Shown here: positions 12,900 through 24,500 of the stretch, one piece after another | Layout of the letters: each line of letters starts with the position of its first letter | Numbering within the stretch: position 1 is the stretch's first letter | Source of the DNA: Hybos culiciformis | Taxonomy: Eukaryota; Arthropoda; Insecta; Diptera; Hybotidae | Assembly: GCA_964007475.1 (NCBI GenBank) | Contig: OZ023273.1 | Coordinates: 144,867,308 to 144,931,307, forward strand | Direction: 5' to 3' | Length of the DNA: 64,000 bases | The notes under the pieces: model-generated | Databases searched by the model: none | The model's input: only the letters and a program-made list of their open reading frames with translations | What the model was told of the DNA's origin: nothing | Program-made: the position numbers and the translations under genes

Positions 12900-12912
12900 T
12901 ACATCCACCCTA

Positions 12913-15092
12913 TATCATTAATAAAACAGAAAAATTAACAAAATTTGACTTAAACTCCAGCAAATTAACGTTATGTCTTAATTTTGGATGGAGATGCATG
13001 GATTTTATGACCCGTTCAAAAACTACTTAATGTCCATGATTTAAATTACCATTAAAAAAAAAGGTAGGTACCTACATTACTTCCATAGACGTTAAGTCTT
13101 TGGACCTTTAGTAACTTACCCAAATTATCTTTTTCACTATAGGTACCCAACTATAATATTAATCTTTAATTCCACTCTTTAATTCCACTTAAGAAGACAG
13201 TAGAGAAGCTAATTTCTTTTAGTAGTTTACAGTTTTCTTTTATGCAAGTAATTAGGTAGGTATGTATATCTTACTCATTAAATTGATTTATAATTTTTAG
13301 GGATATTACATTTTACCATCAACATTGAATCTATAACCAAGTTTTTCCTGAAGACCAAAATGAATTTATTATAGAAAAGATTGTCGAAGCATTCATAGGT
13401 ACCAGGCAAGCAAAAAATATACCTACCTACCTACTATCACAATTTCTTTCAAAATAATCTATTTCTTGAAATGTTTAAAAATTTGTCCTAGGTATCTAAT
13501 TTTCAAGTATCAATTCCTAGATTGGAAATATTACTTACAATGAATAATTTCTGAGTGTTACTTATTTTAAAAAACCTTTACCTAAAACCTTTTTCGTATT
13601 TTTCTTTAAATATCCTTTCATAAAATTAAGTCTACAATTTTTAAAGTTAAATTATAACTTTATTTTAATTTTGTTTGAGAATAGAATTTTTACCAGAAAT
13701 TATTTAAGGAACCTATTAACAGAAACAATACCTATTATAGTTTTTGTTTTAATTCTAATTTCTTCGAAAAAATATATAGATAGTTTTAAAAATTTATTTT
13801 ATTGAAACTTTATAAAAATTAAATCTTATTTGTCACTCCTTTTCTATGGGAAATTTTTATTAAATTTGTGACCAAAAAAAAAAACATTCGAAACTGAGAC
13901 CATTTGATAAAAAGTCAGAATTTCGATGAAATTTTGGCTGAAAAGAGTCTAGAAATAATACCGGGCACAATTTATTCTCAGAATTCGAAACAAAAGTGTT
14001 ATAAGAATAAGGAATGGAAGGGCATTAAAATGTTCCAGAAAGAACGTGAAAATTGTCACAATATTAAATGTAAAATAAATTATATCTAAAAATTGTATAA
14101 ATTGTGAACGGAGATATTCTGGCCTGTATCTATGTTACCTATTTATGTCCGTGTTATTTTATACACTTGTCTTGGCATCTTGTTTTTCTATTGATCTATT
14201 ATAATTTATAATTGATGTACTTTATTCTATAATTTGAGTTAAAACAAAAATAAAACTTACAAATTCAAAATTTATAACAAAAAATTTTTTTTTGTGTATT
14301 TTTCAAGTATAGTATCACAAACAAATAAATAAAAATTAATTTACATTTTATACAATTAAGCCCTTTTTAATTTTATATAACGAGTAAGCAGGTATCTAAA
14401 GTAAGAAAAATAAAAAACATAAATGTTTTCGCTCCTACAGATTTTTTTTTTGAAAATAATATATATACATATCTAATTCTATCAAAATATATTAACTAAA
14501 GCTGCATTTTTAATTTTTTTTTATAATTTTTTGTATGTAGATGATTATAAATTGTAAATAAATATGAATTGATTTCATTAATCTATTTGATAAATACCTA
14601 CCTATCAAAATGTTAAATTAATAAGATTGTATCTTACGCTAAAACCTTAAGAGACCAATGATAGATTGATTTAGAAAACTTAAATTAAAAAAGATATACT
14701 TATTACTAATTCAATAATAATATTAGATGTTCTGTTTTTGTTCGTAAAATCTTTAACACATTTTATTATTATCTAATATAGAGTATTATAATATAAAAAT
14801 ATTTTTCAGAATTTGGGAACATTATTTGTTCGATAAAATTGCCAGATGAGTTTCGCGGTTAGTTACTATTAGTCCCCTCTATTCATAACGAAAATATAAA
14901 AACAAAATTAATATTGGTCAGTAGAAAAACAAGATTCACTTCAAAAGACCATCCGGTAGAAATAAAGCATCAATAAAATAAACACTAACCGTCACAATTT
15001 TAAGTTCAATAGTTCTGTAAAAAAAATTTCAGATTTTTATCAAAGAAAAATAAAATTTTCAATAAACATTAAATTTCCTATAAATGTAACCA
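12913..15092. other. intergenic, no gene supported
   Basis: AT-rich with several GTAGGTA-type microsatellites. A 61-codon plus-strand open run at 13904–14089 has plausible composition but lacks splice sites, homology or a poly(A) signal, so it is not called. Confidence 0.5.
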
Positions 15093-16004
15093 TTATCTTT
15101 TGCTTTTGTAATCATTTAAGCTTTTCTGTTCATTTGAATCATCATCTGTTAAAGTCGAATTTAATGATTTAGATTTTCTCTCATTGCTATCATTATTGGC
15201 ATCTTTTGCTTTATACAAAGACATTAATTCTGACAATGCTGACTCGTTTATAACTGGAATCATTTTGATATTGCTTATTTTATCATTTTTGATTTTATCC
15301 ATTTGCTTATTTGAATTCTGACTTTTTTTTGCATTTTTTTGCCATTGTTTTAGCCAGTCAGAGGCTTTTTGATGTTTATCAATTTTTTGTGAATTATTTT
15401 TTGGTGCTTGATAGTCATTTTCATCTGCATTACGTTTCCTAGTTGTATCAGGATCTGAATTGGCTTTTTCACCGATTGGTCGTGTTTCAGTTTGAGGACC
15501 CAATTCTATTAAAACTTGGAAATCAGCATGGCGACCCAAATTAAAACCAAATCCGAATCGAGAATCATGACCTAAAAATTAAAATGTTTAAGAAAAATTT
15601 TAAAAGTTTTTAAATTAAAATAATGTTGTTACATACACTGTGTATCAAAAAAATATATCTTAACGAGCGTCGGTTAAGATATTATGATCAATTTCATTTT
15701 ACATGACGAATATTTCCGCTTACATAGCGGAAACGTTCAAATTCGTATATGCGCCTTTATAAGTTTTTTAATTTAGTCAGAATAATTTCTTTCCTTCAAT
15801 TAAAATTTGTTATCTTCAACTATTTTTAACTTTTTTCTAGATTATAAAATCCGAATGATTCAAACATCAGCTAAATATGGTTTTAAATTTTAAAATCCTA
15901 TAACCGTTTTGAAATATGATTCTCACCTTTTTTTATTTGTGGAATATTAGAATACACTAATGATAGAAGTGACGGTAATTCTTGAGGAATTACCAGAGAT
16001 TGAC
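15093..16004 (-). CDS. last two coding exons of an unrecognised gene (5' part not found)
   Basis: Two exons on the minus strand join in frame. Exon 15927–16004 has a TTTTCTTTTCAG acceptor and an AAAG|GTGAGA donor. Exon 15093–15571 has a TTTTTAG acceptor and ends at TAA. The exons give about 184 residues. The first ~50 look conserved and folded (I-P-Q-E-L-P-S-L-L-S-L, then F-G-F-G-F-N-L-G-R-H-A-D-F-Q-V-L). The rest is a charged Lys/Asn/Ser/Asp tail ending K-S-K-R. No domain family is recognised. The upstream exon should end with one base of a split codon. I could not place it between 16 and 21 kb, so the gene probably has a long intron. Transcription is divergent from Gart. Confidence 0.65.
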
Positions 16005-19000
16005 CTGAAAAGAAAAAACAATATTCTATTAAAAATATTAATAATCGAATTATAGGTAATTTTCGCGCTCAATTAAACCGAAAAATGCAAAAATAATAAT
16101 CAATTATTGGTTTTAATTTTGAATACAATATTTTATTGCACATCCGAAAAATAAATGAATAACGTACTGGTTTGCTTACATTTATAGGTAAGTTATATAA
16201 ATTCAATGATTCATAGGTTTGTTATGAAAATAATGTGAAAATTCCCCAAAAAAAATAAATGAACTCATGCACTTTTATGACTCCACAAACAAAATTTTTT
16301 TTAACGAATTCCGGTACGGATGAAGAAGTAATTATCAAGCATACATATATGTCTTCAATTTATGTACATACGTATCTACATGCTTAAATAAGTATTTTAA
16401 CATTTTGTTTTGAAGGTTTGTAATATTTTTTTTTTTAAAATGTTTACGCTTTCTAAGCTTACATACATACGTAATATATTTGAATACTAGAAGTTCTACA
16501 TATAATTAATAACAAGTTTTCCTACCCAAAAGCATTCTTATAAAAGAATTATGTAACTTTTTTTTAACAATTTCATATTCATGTAAAGACATTTTTTTAA
16601 TATTAAGTAAATTGTAAATTACTCTGCATAAAAGAAAAAACTGAAAATGTGCATAAGTATCTAATATCAAGACAAAAATTCATAGATGGATAAAAAATTT
16701 AAATCAATATACAAATTTATAAATCAAATTCATAAAATAATGATCATTAATATTTTATGATGTGTTTCAGAGGTTAATCGTTTCATGATCAATATTAAAT
16801 TTTGAAGCTTTGATTGTATTCATTAATCAACTCTAAGCTAAGATTTTCCTCAATTTTTTGAATTTATTATTAACATATTAACATAACGATAACATAACAT
16901 AATATCAACAATATGTTAATATTTTTTTTCTTTTTTTTTTCTAAGTTTATACCTGTTAATATAATTGTTAATGTAGAAAAAATAATAATAAAAAAAAATT
17001 ATGAACAGCAAGATATTTGAAAAATTATTAATTTTCTGTCCGGAATCTCAAATTGTACTTATAAAAAAATTTCTTAAACATCATATAAGCTTCTTATATA
17101 ATACATCAAAGAGTGCGAAGTAACAAATATGTTTACCTTTTTTGAAGCTTTAATAATTTTTTTATGGTATTTTACTATACTATAAAATAATTATATATAT
17201 TATATACTAGAAAAAAAACCATCAAAATATTGCCTTGATCTTAATTACTATAACGTTACACTAAAAATATAGTCTTATTTAGTCATTTATAATCTTTGCA
17301 ATATTGTTTGATAAGTTATTTTTTCAAACAATAGATACATTAAATGTTATTTATTTGAATTATTACATTAAATGTAATTTAATAATCTTGGAATGTTTAT
17401 GCACTTGCTCAGAACATACATGTTAAGTATGAGTATGGTGTGTACAATATCATAAATTTTAGTTTAACTGTACCATTACCTACATAACGTGATTCTTAAA
17501 ATAAAGTTAAAAATACAAACTTAGGTGTACGCGGATACCATATTAAAATTAATTATTTTATTTTTATAGCTAATTAAGTAAATTCATTTAATCCTGTGTA
17601 TGTCAAGGTTCTTATAGTGGGTCAATTTATTATATTTCTTATAAATTTGTTAAAAAAAAAATAATCTGACTGAGTATGTACTGGCAATGAAAAACTTTAT
17701 TTTTCTTTAAATTTAACTGCAAAAAAAATAATATAAAATTCAAGCGCAAAGGCCTTGTCTCAAATTTATATTAAATTGTCTAATTACCAGAATAGAAAAT
17801 AAAAATTCAAAATATATAAGAAGAACTGAATTTTTATCCCACATTTTTAAAAATTTATAAATTTTATAATCGCGTGTGTAATTCTTAGATAAAAAAAATT
17901 ATATTGAGTAATGCAAGCTTTTGTCAAGTATATTTGTATTTTGCAATAATTGTACTTAATATTTTCAGCGGCTTTTTCTTTAATTCAAAAAAAAAAAAAC
18001 CAATCTTTTTTTTTATTTGCAAATGTTTTTTTTTTTTTTACAATTTATTTATTTATTTTAACCACGCACAAATTGAAACTTTTACTTTCAAATTCAATAA
18101 AAATTTCTATATGCAGTTTATTTATTTTTTTATTTTGTCATTCAAACTTACAGTGATAAGCCGATAAAAAGATTATTAACACTTGTAACATTTTCTTGCA
18201 GAATAAAATTTTAATTAATTTTTTTTTCACAAAGATTTTTAATTTAATATTATAACTTAAGTTTTTTTTTTTATATTTTAATATGAAATTTAAACAAAAA
18301 ATTATAATTTTTTTTAAGACATCATTTGCGAAAAAGAGCGAATTTTGAACTGAATATTAAATATTTGTTCTTTTAAATAATTTTATATTATGTATAATGT
18401 TTTTTTTTTTTATTATTATTATTATTTTTGTAACTTGACGACCTTCTTCTTGTAATTTTTATTTTAAATATAATGATTTGGTGTTTAATGAATGGTAGCA
18501 ACAGCACCACTGCATGCCATGAGTGGTATCACATTATTAGCAACTCTCTCTTTTTTTTATTTAATGTTTATTTATTCAAATTTTATTTGACTTAAAAAAT
18601 AATAATAATAAAAAGTTTTTATTTATGTTTTGTTTTATTGTTATTATTTTTTTTTTTTTCATTAGTCAGGCTGTCTGACAGATTTATCTTAATTTAAGTG
18701 CATTTTAAAATTAAGATGAAAATATATGTGCATGTATTTTAAAAAAAAAGTACCTAACTTAATGCGATTATTTTATAATTACCTCAATTTTTTGAATAAC
18801 GTTAAAATATTTGTGCTATATTAACATAAGAATGCAATCAACCCTTTTTTAGTGCAAATTCGCAGCCATTCAAAGCTGAAATTTACGAGAGAAAATTATA
18901 CCTAACAGTTGCAGGTGTATTGGGAAAAATAATTATTGTGTTGATTAAAAACTTTTCCTTGATTTAACACAAATTAAAATATAGTCTTAAGCTCCGTAGC

Positions 19001-21505
19001 TTGCTACAATGTTTGCTAATTTCAGATTTTTCCAAACCACTTGACTGCAGTTTGTACACACACAATTTTTTAAACAAAAAAAAAAAACAAAGTTAAAAAT
19101 TTATTTAAAAAAAAACATTTTTATGATTTAAAGTCAATTAATTAAAGTCGTTTGACCACTAAATTCTCTCTGCATTATTACTATTTATAACAAAAAAAAA
19201 ACATTTTCATTCAGTTTTTATTAGAAACACTTTATAGAGACTATCACCTGCAATACTTAATCTGCTGCATACATATTATTTCCCATAAAGACTTTTGACT
19301 AGACGGACTAAACATATTTTTTTATATTTTATCATTATTATTTTTGTTTTTAAGATATACGTACCTGGTAAGCTTTAAATAATTTTGTTATAATAAATTA
19401 ATAAATTCAGTTTTTTAAGCAAAAGTTTAAACATTATTTGCACGATCTAATTGATGAATTTATTCTAAAATGTACAATGTCAGCATTATTTTTGAATGTA
19501 ATTTCAAAAAACCAATTTAGGACTATATATATTATTATTAATATTTAGAGCACTTTTGAAACTTGCTTATATTGAATGACTTTGCCGACAATAACTTTTG
19601 AAATTCAGCCAAAAAAATATCAATAACTTTTAATACACGCATATTGGCATAATATTCCACTTTTTAAGTTTTATAATTTGCTATTCATATTATTCAATCA
19701 AACTATTTATTTAAATTTCCTGAAGCATCTTTAAACAAAAAAATTTAATGAAAAATATTTTTATTCTTTTTTGTTGAAATACTTAAAAAAAAGTTAAAAA
19801 TTCGTGATCTCCAATTAATAAAAAAAGCTTTTTTAATTAAATACTGTATTTAAAAAAAAAACAGCCAAAAAATTTGTTTTTTTTTTTTCTTCTCAATTAT
19901 GTTCAATTATATTAATTTATTTTTTATAATTGTTTTATATAAATAAAATTTTGGAAACTTATTGTTATAATTTCTCTAACATACTTTTCTAAAACCTTTT
20001 AATACTTACTTATCCAAGCAAAATTTTAAGGAAAATAAGAACAATAACATAATTTTTTTAAAAGAACTTTATTGTATTACTTAATATTCAAAATATATGT
20101 AATTTAAAATTTAACAATTTAACAATAGCATTTTAATTCATTTTAACAACAACGTTTTATCATTGTAAATATCTTAAATTATAATTTTTATAGAATCCAA
20201 TTATTAAACCACAGACTTAGTCGTAATCTATATACAAAATAAATAAAAACATCACAACTGAAATATTATCATCTAATATAAATTATGGCGAGAACTTAAG
20301 ATGCTTAAAATGCATTAAATTACGAATGTTGAAATTCTGTAGGTATTAATGATTCTGTAGGTATTAATGATCAGTTAAACATATAATTTAACTTTTAAAG
20401 ATATAAAAAGTTAAAAATATAATAATTTAAATAACATCTTGCAAGAATAAGATATATAAGATAAAATAAAAAAAAAAACATAATGATGATCATAAGAAAT
20501 ATTCATATTCTCCAGGATTTTAAGAAGATAGAGCAGATTAAACAAAAAAAAGGGGTAATATGAGAATACTCATTCATAAGTATGCAAGACAGGGTGATAT
20601 TTAAAAGTAGTCTTTATAAAAAATTATTCGCATCACATTTAAAAATCTTATAAGAAAAAAAAGTGTAGATCATTTTTGTTTGTAAGTGAAATTAAATTAA
20701 ATATTTATAGATAAAGTTACGTAGGTAGTATAAGTATAATAAATATAATATTTATTTATTTACTAAATTGTTCTAAATCTAAATCTTTGGATTAAATTTT
20801 TTGCAATCATTAGGTAGATAGGTAAGATATATTCACTTATTAGTTGTATAATTTTTTTTCATTCAATTTTTCTCTCACTAACACTGCAAGAGATTTTCCA
20901 TCATTATATTGTATTTTAAGTTTATTTTTTTAATATTGGTAGTTTGATATAAAATGAATCGCAAAAAGGTCAGAAAACAAAAATAATACTTACTTAAAAT
21001 TTTGAAAACAGAGATAATGTTGTTTTGTTATTATAACATAGACAAAAGGCCAAAGTGATTTATGATGATGAATCAGTAGATTTACAGAGATACAGAAATT
21101 ATAAAATCTAAATTTATTTCTCAAACTATGTATATTATTTACACACACATTCTATAAATTTACTGTTGGTGATTTTTTTTAGAATACACATCACTGTATC
21201 TTCGATATAACATTTCCGATTACGAACCTGTTGCCGTAGGAATCCACTTAGTGACTTAGTTAACTTTGTACAACTTTTTTTTTACATTTTGGCTCCTTGT
21301 CTATTAGATTATTATTTCTTAAAGTGGTTTAGTTGTTAAAAGTTTTTTTTTACAATCAGAATAGTATTGAATGAAGTCTTGTTGTTGAATAGTAAAGTAC
21401 GGATTCAAATAAAGTTTTAAATATTAAAAAGAATTAATTTTTTTTAGAATTGTTTTTACACGTGGGATTACTTTCTTATTAATATTTTAAAGAAATCATA
21501 AGATT
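16005..21505. other. AT-rich region between the orphan gene and Gart
   Basis: It should hold the missing 5' exons of the minus-strand gene and the Gart promoter, but I cannot place either. Visible are a weak minus-strand exon-like run at about 19240–19300 whose phase does not fit, an 18-bp tandem duplication near 20334–20371, and a less AT-rich patch at about 18490–18545. Confidence 0.4.
20334..20371. repeat. 18-bp unit in two tandem copies
   Basis: ATTCTGTAGGTATTAATG occurs twice head to tail. It is a small local duplication. Confidence 0.8.
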
Positions 21506-24500
21506 ATGGTTGGAAAAAATATTTTGGTCATTGGAAGTGGTGGTCGTGAACATGCAATTTGCTGGAAATTGAATCAAAGCAGCAAAGTTGACAAAATTTA
21601 CGCTTTACCGGGAAGTTGTGGAATTGAAAGTTTGGAAAAATGTGAAAATTTAACAAATATTAACATAAAGGATTTTAAGGTATTTTATTTATAATTAATT
21701 TTGCGAATAGGTACTATGTCTACAATTAATTAATTTCAAAAAGTTACACAAATTATATAATTTTTTTTCTTGATTTCCTATTATAGTTTATTAAGATTTC
21801 TAATCAAAAAAAAAATTCTCGATTCAAAAGCTGAGTAAATAATATCTCATTAATACTTTCGGAATTTCTATAATAGAATTTTATTTATTAAATAAAAATT
21901 TGTTTCTTGCATAATATACATATTCTGAAAATCTTTTATGTATACAAAAATTAAATGCTGTTCATTGGTAAGCGCATCTTTTGAGAACGGCTGAACCAAT
22001 TTGGCTAATTTTTGAATTTTTCGTAAAAGTCAGAATAAAGTTTTTGAGGGATAAAATTATGGAAAAGTCGAACTCAAGAGCATAACTCTTATTAATAAAG
22101 ACTAGGCTAAAGCGAAAGAATGTTGGCGCCGGACCGACTAGAAAAAGAAGGTTACACAATCATGATTATAAAGTATTTAAGGGCATAATATTACTAAGTC
22201 CAACAATCTTTTATGCTATCAATGTGTGAGCTATGCCCAAGTGTCCACTGTGATACTCAACATTCCATCAAAACATTTTTTTCTAATGTAGATGAGATGT
22301 AGATAATAATATATGTAATAAATAAATATCTGCTACTATTTAGTTGATTGATTTTTTTAAAATTATGCTTTTTGTTTTTATTTTAATCAAAATAACTTTT
22401 AAGATCTCTTTCGAAGAACTTAAACACTGTGAATGCAATCTGCTTGTTTTGGAAATTCTTATCTCTCGGATTTTTTTAAACTAATTTTAATATTGAAAAA
22501 AATATTTACAAAAAATTGATAATTTGAGTTTAAAAAAATAATAATATTATTGAAAATAGGTTTACAAAATTTTCATTTTTAATTAGTTATATTTTTATTG
22601 TGCATAACAACAATAATGTAATGTAAATAAAGATTAACTATATAAAAATTAAAAATAATATAAAGAGAAATGACGTTTATTATCTGATAATCTGTATCAT
22701 TTTGTTAAATTTAAATGATTAATTTAAAGTACATACATAATAAAATGTAAAATGAAAATCAGAGAAAAATTATAATTCAATAGAATTTTAATAAGTAGGA
22801 AAATTTTCACAACGGAATATCGTAAAAAAACTAAAATTAAAAAAAAAAAAAAACTTTACAAAAACTACACAAGTAACAGAAACGATAAAATTATTTTTCT
22901 TAAATATAATAAGTATTGTAGAATGCATATAGTTATCTCAATTGAAAAAACAATATTGCTCTTATAATAATTTTAGTGGCGAATCCTGTTTGAGACTATC
23001 TTTAGTATTAGAACTTATCAGGGATATCAGGAGCTTGGATGGTCTTCTGATTCTGGGATTTGGTTGGATTTCTGGGGAGCTTAAATGAAATGCGTCTCTT
23101 CTTGAACTCTCAAAAAAAAAAGAATGAATTTATTTTTAGGTTAATCGTTTTACATTCATTGACAAATGACAAATTTAAATATATAACAAGAATATTATTT
23201 GGTAGATGTCGCTTTGCTCACATGGCCTGTTCCTGGAAGATTTGTTCCACTCAAATCGTAGTCCATCATCCATTTAGGTGGAGCTCGAGTTCTTTGAATT
23301 CGGTTATTTGGTGGTTCAATGTTTGAGTGATTGTATACATCCTCATTGCATTCATTGCTGTGGCTGTTGCTGCTGATGTCATTGCTGCTAGCGTTACCTT
23401 CATCACTGCTATCGCAGTTGCTGCCATCACCGTAGTTGCTATTGTTGTCATTTTCCATTGCTGTGTCATTTTCAAATTCAGAATTGGTATATCTGTTTTC
23501 ATGATAAAGTTCAAGATCTTCTGGACGCTCGTAATAAGGTTTTACTTGACCTGAATGAACAATCTTTGTGATTTCCAACTTGTTTTCATCAAACCCTCGA
23601 ACTTTCAGAATGTTGTCATCAACGATTTCGATTATTTTGTACACATACTTCTCATATTCAGGACAAAACTTGTTGGTTTTTACGGCTGTTTTGATCATTA
23701 TCAAGTCGCCAATTTTAAAGTTGAATTTTCTGCGATGTTGGTCAATGAAACGTTTTTGATAATTTTGTGCATAAGTCAAATTATTTTTTGCTATATCTCG
23801 GTCTTGAGCTAATTGTTGTATTTGGGATTCACGATTCATTTCCCATTCGACCGTTCCAAGGAGTGCTTCGTCTCGAAGCCGAGGTTCGAATCCATGCATG
23901 AGGTAGAATGGTGAAAATTTATGTGATGACTGCTTACTGGAATTTATAATTTGATTTATTTGTGGTACAAATGTTGACCATGTTAACTTGTGTGATTCTG
24001 ATTTATTTTCGTAAACCATTTTACGTAGAATTGAAGTGTATGTACTAACTGCTCGTTCAACAAGTCCGTTCGATTCCGGCCAATAAGGTGGTGATGGTGT
24101 GAATTCAATATTGTATTTTTCATAAAATTCATTCATTTCTTGGGAAGTAAAACTAGTGGCATTATCACTAACAATGGTTCGCATTGGACCGTAAATATTT
24201 ATGACTTCTTTTTCTAATACATTTATGACATGTTTGCTGCTTACATCAGGTAGAGCAGTTGCAATAAGAAATCTGGTGGTGTGATCAATAATTAAAAGAA
24301 TATGTTTCTTACCTGACGAATCTTGTTTGAATGTACAATGATCCATCGATATGGCATCAAATGGTCTGTTTGGTATTTGTCTAGGCTTCAAAAATCCAAT
24401 ACGTTTAGAGGTTCTTGAATTTAATTGTTGACATAATTTGCAACTTGTGACGTAATTTTTGCAATCTTTGTAGCAAGTTGTCCAATAATATCGTCGAGAT

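Larger units (their letters stand above)
10600..12910 (-). mobile_element. pogo/Tigger-type DNA transposon, internally deleted
   Basis: The left end starts GGGTGAATGTGCC and the right end, read inward on the minus strand, starts GGGTGGATGTACC. The two match imperfectly over about 26 bp and each runs into a CGGCCA motif. TA dinucleotides flank both ends (10598–10599 and 12911–12912), as expected for pogo-like insertion. The interior holds a minus-strand transposase remnant with a psq-type helix-turn-helix and DDE residues. Copies of a TCGGCCAC motif cluster near both ends. The coding region is broken and partly deleted, so this copy cannot move by itself. Confidence 0.85.

Noticed and set aside
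13904..14089. 61-codon plus-strand frame with mixed composition
   Set aside because: No known domain, splice site or poly(A) signal. This length occurs by chance in several frames of a 64-kb window.
18485..18560. Less A/T-rich patch with ATGAATGGTAGCAACAGC
   Set aside because: Opens a short plus-strand frame that quickly becomes Phe/Leu-rich and stops. No exon boundary fits the neighbouring genes.
19240..19300. Exon-like minus-strand run upstream of the 15–16 kb gene
   Set aside because: It has a TTTAG acceptor and TTGCAG|GTGATA donor, but its end phase does not match the next known exon, so it cannot be joined directly.
23060..23326. Plus-strand frames starting [10 protein letters not shown] at 23060 and 27799
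   Set aside because: The two frames are alike only because both lie in the two LTR copies. They are not genes.
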